This document shows positions 6,762-14,069 of a DNA stretch of 25,032 bases, one piece after another. Both the position numbers and the translations under genes were made by a program. The notes beneath the pieces are model-generated. The model was not told the DNA's origin, searched no databases, and worked only from the letters and a program-made list of their open reading frames with translations. How positions within the stretch are numbered: the first letter of the stretch is position 1; the number at the start of each line of letters is the position of its first letter. Origin of the DNA: a virus; the IMG/VR virus record IMGVR_UViG_3300002460_000137, positions 3,401 to 28,432 of that record; one strand, given 5' to 3'.

Positions 6762-7246
6762 TGCCAGGACGATTACAGCAGAAGTCAGATCAAAAGCAAG
6801 GCGATGTGGTGATAATCACGAAGACCATTGCGTCCTCGGATATTACCGTAGCCGCGAAAGACATCAGCACTCCGGCTTCGGGAAGATTCTATATCGAGGA
6901 TATTGTCGTGGAAACAGATGCTACCGGAATCGTAGGCCCAACCAACTTTCTCGTAGGAACCGACAATACTACGGGATTGGGTTCGGGGATGACTACTGGG
7001 CTTGCCAATTTTGAAACTGCGGTTTCGGGATTGGTTACGACACCCCAAACGCGAGCGCTCCGCAATGTAGGAGCAAGCGCTTCTACGGACAAATCCCCAT
7101 CAGTAGTTGGAGTTTCGGGAACTCTTAGTGCGGGAAAGAAATTCCAATACGCGGGGACGGCTGCTCCGGGTACGGGTGCGGGCATAGTGAAAATCACCAT
7201 TGTTCTTCGGAGAATTGACGCGTTTGCGAATATCTCCGCCGCATAG
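6761..7246 (+). CDS. Putative head decoration/structural protein
   Basis: 161 residues, Gly/Thr/Ser/Ala-rich and predicted mainly beta. After a basic start (MPGRLQQKSDQKQGD) come ITKTIASSDITVAAKDIS, a long loop with TNFLVGTDNTTGLG, and a C-terminal strand GIVKITIVLRRIDAF. The composition fits a small virion surface or joining protein. It is translationally coupled to the preceding gene by a one-base stop/start overlap. No named family is recognised, and the structural role is inferred from location. Confidence 0.65.
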   Translation: MPGRLQQKSDQKQGDVVIITKTIASSDITVAAKDISTPASGRFYIEDIVVETDATGIVGPTNFLVGTDNTTGLGSGMTTGLANFETAVSGLVTTPQTRALRNVGASASTDKSPSVVGVSGTLSAGKKFQYAGTAAPGTGAGIVKITIVLRRIDAFANISAA

Positions 7247-7247
7247 T

Positions 7248-7303
7248 CGTTCTCTTTTCTTGCCTCGGAATCTTGAGAGTTCCGGGGCGGGACAAAGAGA
7301 ATG
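7248..7303 (+). other. Long imperfect hairpin in intergenic gap
   Basis: The 85-base gap between two structural genes holds a nested stem: CGTTCTCTTT (7248-7257) pairs with AAAGAGAATG (7294-7303), ten pairs with one wobble. Inside it CCTCGGAA pairs with TTCCGGGG around a 9-base loop. No T-run follows, so it is not a clear intrinsic terminator. A role in mRNA processing or stability is possible. A 10-base palindrome, GTTAATTAAC, sits at 7313-7322. Confidence 0.6.
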
Positions 7304-7331
7304 AAAAAGGTCGTTAATTAACAAACAGCAA

Positions 7332-7685
7332 ATGCAAAAAGTATTATTGAATGCCGTTACCGCAACCACCACGTCCGATCCGGTAAACATCGAGAATCTT
7401 GACGACCTTACTTTACATTTCTTCGCGGCTTCGATTTCTTCGGGCAACGGCGTATTTGCGGTGGATGGCTCGAATGACGGGATAAATTGGCTGACAAGTA
7501 TCGCATTTCTTGATGCGGTTGCGACAGCCGTAGGAACATTCAAAGCATCGCATACGTTAAGCTCCAATGTGTCAGGAGCGGGGTATCTCAAAGATTGCGG
7601 ATTCAAGATGATACGAGTAGTGGTAACTCGCACGACTGACGGAGCATATTCGTGCATTCTTTCTGCCAATAAAAAAGTTGGATGA
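7332..7685 (+). CDS. Putative small virion protein, beta-rich
   Basis: 117 residues, all-beta by pattern: LDDLTLHFFAASIS, then GVFAVDGSNDGINWLTSIAFLDAVA, then FKMIRVVVTRTTDGAYSCILSANKK. The DGSNDGINW motif occurs in small domains of phage head decoration and tail proteins that report 'value plus noise' style beta-sandwich folds. No signal peptide. It begins after the hairpin gap with an A/C-rich leader (TAACAAACAGCAA) rather than a Shine-Dalgarno site, and ends in a 4-base ATGA overlap with the next gene. Confidence 0.65.
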   Translation: MQKVLLNAVTATTTSDPVNIENLDDLTLHFFAASISSGNGVFAVDGSNDGINWLTSIAFLDAVATAVGTFKASHTLSSNVSGAGYLKDCGFKMIRVVVTRTTDGAYSCILSANKKVG

Positions 7686-7846
7686 GGTTTATTGTTCAGG
7701 CACAACTTAATCTGGAATTGGAGACGATTGATTTGAAAAAAGCCGAAGAAGAAGCTGCGGAGAAGTTCCGAGAAATAGAGAAATCGGGAGTAAAAATTGA
7801 AAACGCGAGATTCGTTGATCGCGGTTCGGGATATTTTCTTAAATAA
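7682..7846 (+). CDS. Hypothetical protein, 54 residues
   Basis: A short gene locked between neighbours by overlaps on both sides (ATGA with the gene before, TAATG with the gene after), which strongly supports translation. The product is a strand MRFIVQAQLNLEL followed by a charged helix (DLKKAEEEAAEKFREIEKSG) and a final strand VKIENARFVDRG. This helix between strands could be a small ferredoxin-like half or a connector accessory. No family recognised. Confidence 0.65.
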   Translation: MRFIVQAQLNLELETIDLKKAEEEAAEKFREIEKSGVKIENARFVDRGSGYFLK

Positions 7847-8616
7847 TGACGGGGACTGAATGGTCTGCTTCATTTCGCCGACGAATGGGCAACGTTTCGA
7901 CGAACGTGCTTTCGGCGGCGAATCTTTTGGTGATTGCCAACGAAAGCAAGAACGATCTTGCCGAAAAAATCGTTGAGCGGAACTCGCAATACTTTACCGC
8001 TCCCGTTCTTTTTGATTTGGTTGCTTCGGATGTCGCGGCGAGAGAATACGCGTGGCCGGATGACATTCTTTCCCGTCTTGTTACGGTAGAAGCTGATTTT
8101 GAAGTGGGGAACAGCCCATTAAAATATATTCCCTTAAAACCCTATCCTGGCGGGATGGAAAGGTTAGTGGATGATGTTGGCGGAATTACCGAGGCGAATA
8201 TCATCGCTAACTTTTCAAATGACGATGCAAACCAGACTAATAATGGGGGCGCTTATTATGTTTTGACTCGCAGAGGTATCTATATTCTCTCGGCGGCAAT
8301 CGTCGCGGTTACGAATGGCGGGAAAATAAGGTATCGGGCATATCCGGCCGATCTTGCGAATCTTGCGGGAAGCACCGGACTTCATCTTGACCCCACGACT
8401 ACTACTTTCGGTATACCTTTGCAATTTCACAATTTATGGGTTGATTTGGCTTGTATTAAATATAAGACCGAACGTCCGAATCCGTTACCGCTTTCGGAAT
8501 GGGACAATGCGTATCCTGCGAGACTCGAAGATGCCTTGCGCTCAATCGGAAAAGATGATCAAAGGGAGGAGATGTTTGGGTCGCTTCCCTCATATAATAA
8601 CGGTTTAGATTGTTGA
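7846..8616 (+). CDS. Putative head-tail connector/adaptor protein
   Basis: 256 residues lying between capsid-associated genes and fibre genes, where head-completion or adaptor proteins sit. Visible pieces are an N-terminal helical region with YFTAPVLFDLVASDVAAREY, PDDILSRLVTVEADF, a beta section with GGAYYVLTRRGIYIL and GKIRYRAYPADLANL, and a late FGIPLQFHNLWVDLACIKYK-ER motif. The 'IP-QFH-L-----IKYKTER' pattern resembles phage proteins that build the connector below the portal. The exact family is not recognised, so the role is inference. Starts at ATG 7846 sharing a base with the prior stop. Confidence 0.55.
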   Translation: MTGTEWSASFRRRMGNVSTNVLSAANLLVIANESKNDLAEKIVERNSQYFTAPVLFDLVASDVAAREYAWPDDILSRLVTVEADFEVGNSPLKYIPLKPYPGGMERLVDDVGGITEANIIANFSNDDANQTNNGGAYYVLTRRGIYILSAAIVAVTNGGKIRYRAYPADLANLAGSTGLHLDPTTTTFGIPLQFHNLWVDLACIKYKTERPNPLPLSEWDNAYPARLEDALRSIGKDDQREEMFGSLPSYNNGLDC

Positions 8617-8801
8617 TGCCGAGTTATACGAAACAAGTTAAACCGAGCGTGAGCTATACGAAACAAACGCGATCTTTTTCGTCTAAAGCGGGCAGATTTG
8701 GCATGGGCAGATTTGGCAGCGCGAGGTTTGGAATGTCTGATGCTTTTACGAAGCAAGCAAGGCCGAGCGTATCATTTACTAAACAAGCTCGTCCGACATG
8801 A
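8616..8801 (+). CDS. Small TKQ-repeat phage protein
   Basis: 61 residues made almost wholly of repeats: SYTKQVKPSVSYTKQTR, then GRFGMGRFGSARFGM, then AFTKQARPSVSFTKQARP. Short proteins of repeated (Y/F)TKxxKP units occur next to structural genes in many phages and their function is unknown; I recall the pattern from such annotations. The basic repeat could bind DNA or a virion surface. The start is ATG 8616, overlapping the previous TGA by one base, and the end overlaps the next ATG by four. An FTKQV also appears near the C-terminus of the following fibre protein. Confidence 0.75.
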   Translation: MPSYTKQVKPSVSYTKQTRSFSSKAGRFGMGRFGSARFGMSDAFTKQARPSVSFTKQARPT

Positions 8802-9868
8802 GAAACCGCAATTATGGCTTTATAACAGAGATGGTTTTGCTTGTTGTGAGCGTCGCTTCTTTTGTCGCTCTCGGCGTCGCGTGGTTTGCGTTTCACAAAC
8901 CGCTATCGCCGACTGCGTTTAATTCCGGGGATCGTCTTGGCACAGTCGTTACGCCGAAGTTTCCAGGACAGCTTAATGATTTTGTGGAAGGAGACGTAAT
9001 TGAGGAGGAGGATTGGAATGCTATTGAGCAGGCCATCGGAACGACCTCAACTGCGACCACGACGGCCCTGAATTATCTCGTGCGCAATGCTTCATCGGTA
9101 AATCCCGGCCATATTCACGGCCTCTCTGGGAGCGGAGCGTCTGTTTCGGGGACGTTGCCCATAGTGAATGGTGGCACGGGCCTTACGACTTCGAGCGCTC
9201 GTTACAGCACGCTTATTTCCACGGGTTCCGGGTGGGAAACAACTTCCACTTTGCCGGTTGACGCAGGAGGACTTGGATTGTCCGCGGCTCCGTCCGACGA
9301 CCAGTTCCTTTCGGCGAGCGGGACTTTGCCGATTTGGAAAGATTTTACGGCAGGATCAGGCATCAGCATAACGCATCAAACTACAAGCGTGTCTTTTTCC
9401 GCGCTTGGACAAACAATCTACTACCCATCCAGCACTTCCGGGACGGGAATATCCGTTTCAAACAACAATACCGAGACCGGCATTGCAACATCAACAGTTA
9501 TTTCGGGTATGGGCGTAAATGACGTGTTGATAACGTCTTTTTATGTTCAGATGAGCGTTGCGCCGCAAGCAAATGAGGGATTCAAGTTTTACTGTAATGG
9601 CACGCGGATAGTGAGTTCTTCTCCCAGCACGGCGACAGTGGTTCTTTATATAGAATCTAAAATGTTCAATCGTAATTCAACGAGTTCGCAAATGTATCTT
9701 AGCTATCGAGATCTTGGTGCGGGCTACCCGAATACGACGTTTAATAGCGCTTTTTCTATAAACCTTGGTTCTGATTTTACTTGTAATGCGACATATCAAA
9801 TACCAGTCGCAAATACAGCGAAGACATTTACGAAACAAGTGTTTTCTTCGTATGTGATTACTCCGTAA
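8798..9868 (+). CDS. Fibre-like protein with N-terminal membrane segment
   Basis: 356 residues. Residues 11-32 (MVLLVVSVASFVALGVAWFA) are a clear membrane helix after a short basic head. The ectodomain contains GDVIEEEDWNAIEQAIG, a His-bearing NPGHIHGLSGSG, and VNGGTGLTT, the GGTG motif typical of phage tail fibre shafts. The C-terminal half is a beta-rich head with two or three Cys (FKFYCNG, FTCNATYQ) like a receptor-binding domain. Most tail fibres lack membrane helices, so this may be a fibre tethered to a membrane before assembly or a host-surface protein. It starts at ATG 8798, overlapping the repeat-protein gene by four bases. Confidence 0.68.
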   Translation: MRNRNYGFITEMVLLVVSVASFVALGVAWFAFHKPLSPTAFNSGDRLGTVVTPKFPGQLNDFVEGDVIEEEDWNAIEQAIGTTSTATTTALNYLVRNASSVNPGHIHGLSGSGASVSGTLPIVNGGTGLTTSSARYSTLISTGSGWETTSTLPVDAGGLGLSAAPSDDQFLSASGTLPIWKDFTAGSGISITHQTTSVSFSALGQTIYYPSSTSGTGISVSNNNTETGIATSTVISGMGVNDVLITSFYVQMSVAPQANEGFKFYCNGTRIVSSSPSTATVVLYIESKMFNRNSTSSQMYLSYRDLGAGYPNTTFNSAFSINLGSDFTCNATYQIPVANTAKTFTKQVFSSYVITP

Positions 9869-11296
9869 ATGAATATACTGCTTGATAAACATCGAGGGCT
9901 TGCGGATTCAATTTGGAGCGGGATTGAGGGAAGTTATGCGAAAGCCGTTGGCGTGGATTTCCACACCAAGCCCGGTGCGACTCAAGCCCATCAGAAACTT
10001 ACCAAAGATTCTTCAACGATAATTACCGCGTTATGTAAAGTAAGCATATCGGTTTCCGACGGATCAAAATTGTGGTTTTCGGCAACCGACGGGAAGATTT
10101 GGCGGGAAAGTTCGGGGACATACACCCTTAAACACACGACCACCCCGGCCGCGGGAGGCGCGGGATGTCTTGGCGCGGCGGAGTTTAACGGACGAATTTA
10201 TTGGGCGACTGAATCTCGATTGCACTATATTGCCGTTGCGAGCATTGGGGTGCAGCCGTGGGCCGCACAAGTGGAGAACAACGGAACATTCACCGATACG
10301 GACGATACGTATCATCCGATGGCTGTGCAGAACAACGAGCTTTTTATAGGAGACAAAACCCTGCTCGCGAGCGTAGATGAAGATTTTGTTTTTAACGCCA
10401 CGAGATTTGAGAACATCCTGACTCCTCATCGAGTGAGGGTTCTTTTGCCGTTTGACGCGGATTTGCTGATAGGGACGATTATTGCCGACAGCGTAAATTA
10501 TTGCGAGCTTTATAGGTGGGATACGATTGCCAGCAACTGGCAGTTTGCCGATCATATTTATCGTAACGGAGTAAGGGCGGGGATGGTGTTGGACGAAGTG
10601 CCTGTGTTCGCGGTGGGGAACCGGGGACACCTGATGTATTACGATGGGCAGAGATTGAGAAAGTGGAAAAGGTTGCCGGGGGCTTATACCGCTTCCGCAT
10701 ACTTGGAAATTCATCCGCAGTCAATGACTTATTTTGACGACAGAGCGGTAATTGGGGTTTCTAACGGATCGGGGAATCCGCTTGACGAGGGAGTATATGA
10801 TTTGGGTTCGTACTCGGCGGATTATCCCACTATTCTTTCGCTTGCGTTTCCTCTTTCTGAAGGAGTATTTACGGGCATTACTATTGGGGCGGTGATAGTA
10901 GACGGACTTAATCTCTACGTAGCGTGGGGTGAAGGAGCGGATTTCGGAGTGGATAAGCTGGACTATACAGCCAAATACGCTTCCGCCTATCTTGAATCGC
11001 GAGTGATTCGTTTGGGAACGCATTACAACCAATCGGTGAATAAGTTTTTTGCTTTATATGAATCTCTAAACGGCGGGTCGCTTGCGATTTCTTACAAGAA
11101 AAATCATGCGGGGTCATACACGTCTCTTACAATGAAAGACGACGATACGGTCAATTCTTTTATTTCCGAGGATTTACCGGAAGCAAGAAGTTTGCAGGTA
11201 AAATTGGAGTTTACTGTTTCGGGCAACAACAGTCCGGTCGTGGAAATGTGGGGCTTTTCACCCACTCCGACAATTTCAAACAATGCCACAGATTAA
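9869..11296 (+). CDS. Putative tail protein with beta-propeller-like repeats
   Basis: 475 residues with recurring short beta units: GSKLWFSATDGKIWRESSG, FNGRIYWATESRLHYI, VQNNELFIGDKTLLAS, FDADLLIGTIIAD, VFAVGNRGHLMYYDGQRL and YFDDRAVIGVSNGSG. These 'W/Y-G-D-blade' pieces suggest a beta-propeller such as the nozzle or tail accessory proteins of short-tailed phages (P22 gp10 and T7 gp12 have propellers). The C-terminal 90 residues (SGNNSPVVEMWGFSPTP) look like a separate beta domain often seen in phage tail proteins. It follows directly on the fibre gene stop and overlaps the tailspike by 14 bases. The fold is inferred by eye. Confidence 0.58.
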   Translation: MNILLDKHRGLADSIWSGIEGSYAKAVGVDFHTKPGATQAHQKLTKDSSTIITALCKVSISVSDGSKLWFSATDGKIWRESSGTYTLKHTTTPAAGGAGCLGAAEFNGRIYWATESRLHYIAVASIGVQPWAAQVENNGTFTDTDDTYHPMAVQNNELFIGDKTLLASVDEDFVFNATRFENILTPHRVRVLLPFDADLLIGTIIADSVNYCELYRWDTIASNWQFADHIYRNGVRAGMVLDEVPVFAVGNRGHLMYYDGQRLRKWKRLPGAYTASAYLEIHPQSMTYFDDRAVIGVSNGSGNPLDEGVYDLGSYSADYPTILSLAFPLSEGVFTGITIGAVIVDGLNLYVAWGEGADFGVDKLDYTAKYASAYLESRVIRLGTHYNQSVNKFFALYESLNGGSLAISYKKNHAGSYTSLTMKDDDTVNSFISEDLPEARSLQVKLEFTVSGNNSPVVEMWGFSPTPTISNNATD

Positions 11297-12623
11297 AGGA
11301 GTAAGAGCGAGAAATGTTTTCGATTCCGACGAACTGGTGCGTCAATCCGATCTCGGCGCGCCGATTTCCGTTCCGAAGAAAGATTTAATCCCGCCGTTTC
11401 AGGAACTTGAAAGAGCTTCGCAGTTGGAATTTCGTCGTCCTTCATTTGATGGTCGGGGTATCGCTTCGGCGACCATTGTGAACAGGACGGTCAACAGGTT
11501 TTCCCGGACTTACGATGCGATTGTGAATATCAATGGAGGCGCGGATTTTACTTTATTGGAAGACGCGATAAAGCACGTGATAGCCATCGGGGGAGGGGAT
11601 ATTTTCGTTCACGCCGGGACCTATACAATCACAAAAGACATTTCGACGCTTACGGTTCCCATAAACATTATCGGCACAAATTCCGCTTTGACGGTTATTG
11701 ATTTCAATTCCGCTTCGCGGAACTTTGTCGCCAATTCCGGCACGCCCTATACGACGGGTACGATTACCTCGGCGACCGGAACGGCCGTGGTCGGTTCTTC
11801 GACTGCGTGGCTCGGGAACGTCGCGGCGGGACAGTATATTTTCATCAGGACAAAATGGTACTTGATTGCGGCAGTAATTGATAATACGAATCTTGTGTTG
11901 GCCGAGGCGTTTGACGAAAACTTTACGACTTTTCCCGGCGCAAGTTACCGGATTGCGACTTTGACAAGGGGCATAGGATTCGACGGAGTTACGATAAAAA
12001 ACTCGACGGGCACCGCGATTGCGTTTACTGACGTGAGGGATATTAATCTCAACGATGTTTTGCTTCTTGCCAACAACAAAGGGTTTGTGTTTACAAATTG
12101 TTCAAATATCACTATTAACAGCACGACTTGCGCGACAAGCACGTCGAACGGATGGGAAATGACCAACTGCGGGCTTCTTACCGTTCGGGGGCTTGCTTCC
12201 GTAGGAAGCGGCGGGCACGGAGGGGTGATGAATGCGGTTGAAGTTGGAAGTTTTCTTGCGTGCAATTCAAGTGCGAACACGAACGACGGGCTTAATCTCA
12301 CCAGCGTTGCCGATGTGGATTTGAACTATGTGTTGAACTCAAACGGCGGGCAGGGGGCGGAATCGGTGGCCACGAACAACAACGTGTCCTTTCGCGGGGG
12401 TGCGGCAAGGAACAATACTTCGGATGGGATAAAGTTCACTGCAACATCTGATTACTGCAAGATTATCAACTATCATTTTGACACGAATGGAGGATGGGGA
12501 ATCAACAACGCGGCCTCAACGAACGACAAGTGCGTATTTGACGGAAACAGTTTTAACGGGAATGTGTCGGGGACGATAACAAATTCGGGAACGGGGACCG
12601 TATTGGGCGACAATACGACGTAA
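11283..12623 (+). CDS. Tailspike with parallel beta-helix
   Basis: 446 residues. Residues 1-60 are a likely virion-attachment region (RNVFDSDELVRQSDLGAP). At 87-116, ADFTLLEDAIKHV and GGDIFVHAGTYTI mark the entry to a right-handed parallel beta-helix of the pectate-lyase type. Residues about 158-226 look like an inserted beta domain (GTITSATGTAVVGSSTAW with YLIAAVIDNTNLVL) common in phage tail proteins. Then come regular coils of about 20-25 residues (GIGFDGVTIKNSTG, DINLNDVLLLANN, NITINSTTCATS) to the end. Such spikes bind and often cleave surface polysaccharide. Catalytic residues cannot be assigned. A signal peptide is absent, unlike several neighbouring fibres. Confidence 0.82.
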   Translation: MPQIKGVRARNVFDSDELVRQSDLGAPISVPKKDLIPPFQELERASQLEFRRPSFDGRGIASATIVNRTVNRFSRTYDAIVNINGGADFTLLEDAIKHVIAIGGGDIFVHAGTYTITKDISTLTVPINIIGTNSALTVIDFNSASRNFVANSGTPYTTGTITSATGTAVVGSSTAWLGNVAAGQYIFIRTKWYLIAAVIDNTNLVLAEAFDENFTTFPGASYRIATLTRGIGFDGVTIKNSTGTAIAFTDVRDINLNDVLLLANNKGFVFTNCSNITINSTTCATSTSNGWEMTNCGLLTVRGLASVGSGGHGGVMNAVEVGSFLACNSSANTNDGLNLTSVADVDLNYVLNSNGGQGAESVATNNNVSFRGGAARNNTSDGIKFTATSDYCKIINYHFDTNGGWGINNAASTNDKCVFDGNSFNGNVSGTITNSGTGTVLGDNTT

Positions 12624-12626
12624 AAA

Positions 12627-12641
12627 TGGTATAATTATACA
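12627..12641 (+). promoter_or_regulatory. Extended -10 promoter P3, leaderless
   Basis: TGG (12627-12629) plus TATAAT (12630-12635) lies seven bases before the ATG at 12642, so +1 should fall on the start codon itself. No good -35 box is seen at the usual distance (a TTGGGC at 12603 is 21 bases away). The promoter separates the tailspike gene from the block of large putative ejection proteins. Confidence 0.68.
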
Positions 12642-14069
12642 ATGACGTACTATCTTCAAGGATTAGAAAATACGTTCGAGAATGTTCAGAAAGACCCGAT
12701 AGTCGGAAGGGGCGGGTTGCTTGAATCAGGCCAATACCGCGACATACCCGCGAGCGTTATTAATAATTATCTTACTTCCAAAACCACCCAAGAAGAAACT
12801 ATCGCCGCAATCAGAGGAACGCCTGTTTTCAATCCCGCTATTGGCCCGCAGATCAATACGGGACAAGGATTTCAGCCATTCATTCCGGGACAGGGCGGAC
12901 AAGGATTTAACGCTCTGGGGCAAGGTTTTTTTACGCCCCAGATATTGCAAAACCAATTAAATGCGATTCAAGACGCAACGAAACTTATTAGTGATAGGGC
13001 CTCCGGCGTATCAACCGCAACTATCCCAACCGTTCCCACTCGCGGTACGACTCCAGTCCAACAGCCGGATTCCTTCGGTTCGTTTATGCAGCGACTTCAA
13101 TCGATTTTCGGCAATCTTTCACAACCCGCGCAACCTACTTCTCCCGAACAGCAAATTGCGGCCGCAAGACAGACAAGCGGATTCATCTCCGCGCAGAACG
13201 ACGTAACAAATTTGCAGAATGATTTGCGAAACTTTGAGGCGAATCTTTTAGTCGAAGCTGACAAGATAAAAGCGAAGAAGGGCGTATCGTCTGCATTCGT
13301 GCAGGGCAAGCTCGTGAAATTGGATGCGGATATGGCGGAACAGTACCGAGCCAAGAGGAACGCGGTGTCCGAAGCTACCGAGAGATTGCAGATGGCGAAT
13401 CAGACTGTGAATCAAATCATTCAGCTTACCCAGCAGAGTTATCAAAATGCGCGAGAGCAGTATGAGTTTGAGTTTAATAAGGGGATGCAGTTTATTCAGA
13501 TGTGGCAAACACAGCAAAATAGAGTTCAAGATGAAGCACAAGCGAATATCACCGCTTTTGTGAATGTCGCCAAAGCAAACCCGGCCGGATTTCAAAGCAT
13601 AACGCCGGAACAAACCGTCCAGTGGGAAAGTTTGGATTTGAAAGCGGGATACGAGTTAGGAACTACACAGGCACTTATTGAGGCAAGCGTGGCGGGGTTC
13701 AATGGTTACGACCTAATGGGAACATTGGGAAGTGCGGAAACAGGATATTACTCACAATGGTACAATCCCGCGACAAAGGATTTGAAGGTGGCGAGGATTG
13801 AGGGAACGGGGATGACACCGGATACGGTAATCGTTGGAGAAAAAGACCTTACTCCCGACTTGCGAAATAGTATTATTGACACCCTGACCGATAAAGAGGG
13901 GGCTAAATCTCTCGGCAAAGAACTTTCTTTGTTGGATATGATACGTTTATTCCCAGAAGTTAATCGGGAAACATTACAGGATTATATGAATGAATTTTAT
14001 GATTATGAAAGTTTAATTGAAGATGAAAAAAGTGGCGATGGTAAACCGTGGTGGAAATTTTGGAACTAA
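12642..14069 (+). CDS. Gln-rich coiled-coil protein, putative ejection protein
   Basis: 475 residues. Residues 60-100 are Gly/Gln/Phe-rich (GQGFQPFIPGQGGQGFNALG), followed by a low-complexity Thr/Pro/Gln linker and a long Gln/Asn/Ala-rich helical stretch (about 175-300) that should form coiled coil. A C-terminal compact domain (AGYELGTTQALIEASVAGF, YYSQWYNPATKDLKV) ends with the aromatic tail KPWWKFWN. Size, Gln richness and position before further large helical proteins resemble internal virion proteins that short-tailed phages inject with their DNA. No family is identified. It is the first gene after promoter P3 and has no untranslated leader. It overlaps the next start by one base. Confidence 0.6.
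   Translation: MTYYLQGLENTFENVQKDPIVGRGGLLESGQYRDIPASVINNYLTSKTTQEETIAAIRGTPVFNPAIGPQINTGQGFQPFIPGQGGQGFNALGQGFFTPQILQNQLNAIQDATKLISDRASGVSTATIPTVPTRGTTPVQQPDSFGSFMQRLQSIFGNLSQPAQPTSPEQQIAAARQTSGFISAQNDVTNLQNDLRNFEANLLVEADKIKAKKGVSSAFVQGKLVKLDADMAEQYRAKRNAVSEATERLQMANQTVNQIIQLTQQSYQNAREQYEFEFNKGMQFIQMWQTQQNRVQDEAQANITAFVNVAKANPAGFQSITPEQTVQWESLDLKAGYELGTTQALIEASVAGFNGYDLMGTLGSAETGYYSQWYNPATKDLKVARIEGTGMTPDTVIVGEKDLTPDLRNSIIDTLTDKEGAKSLGKELSLLDMIRLFPEVNRETLQDYMNEFYDYESLIEDEKSGDGKPWWKFWN

Noticed and set aside
8798-8900. Pilin-like N-terminus (GFITEMVLLVV)
   Set aside because: The Glu is at +4, not +5, after the Gly, and nothing else in the protein is pilin-like.
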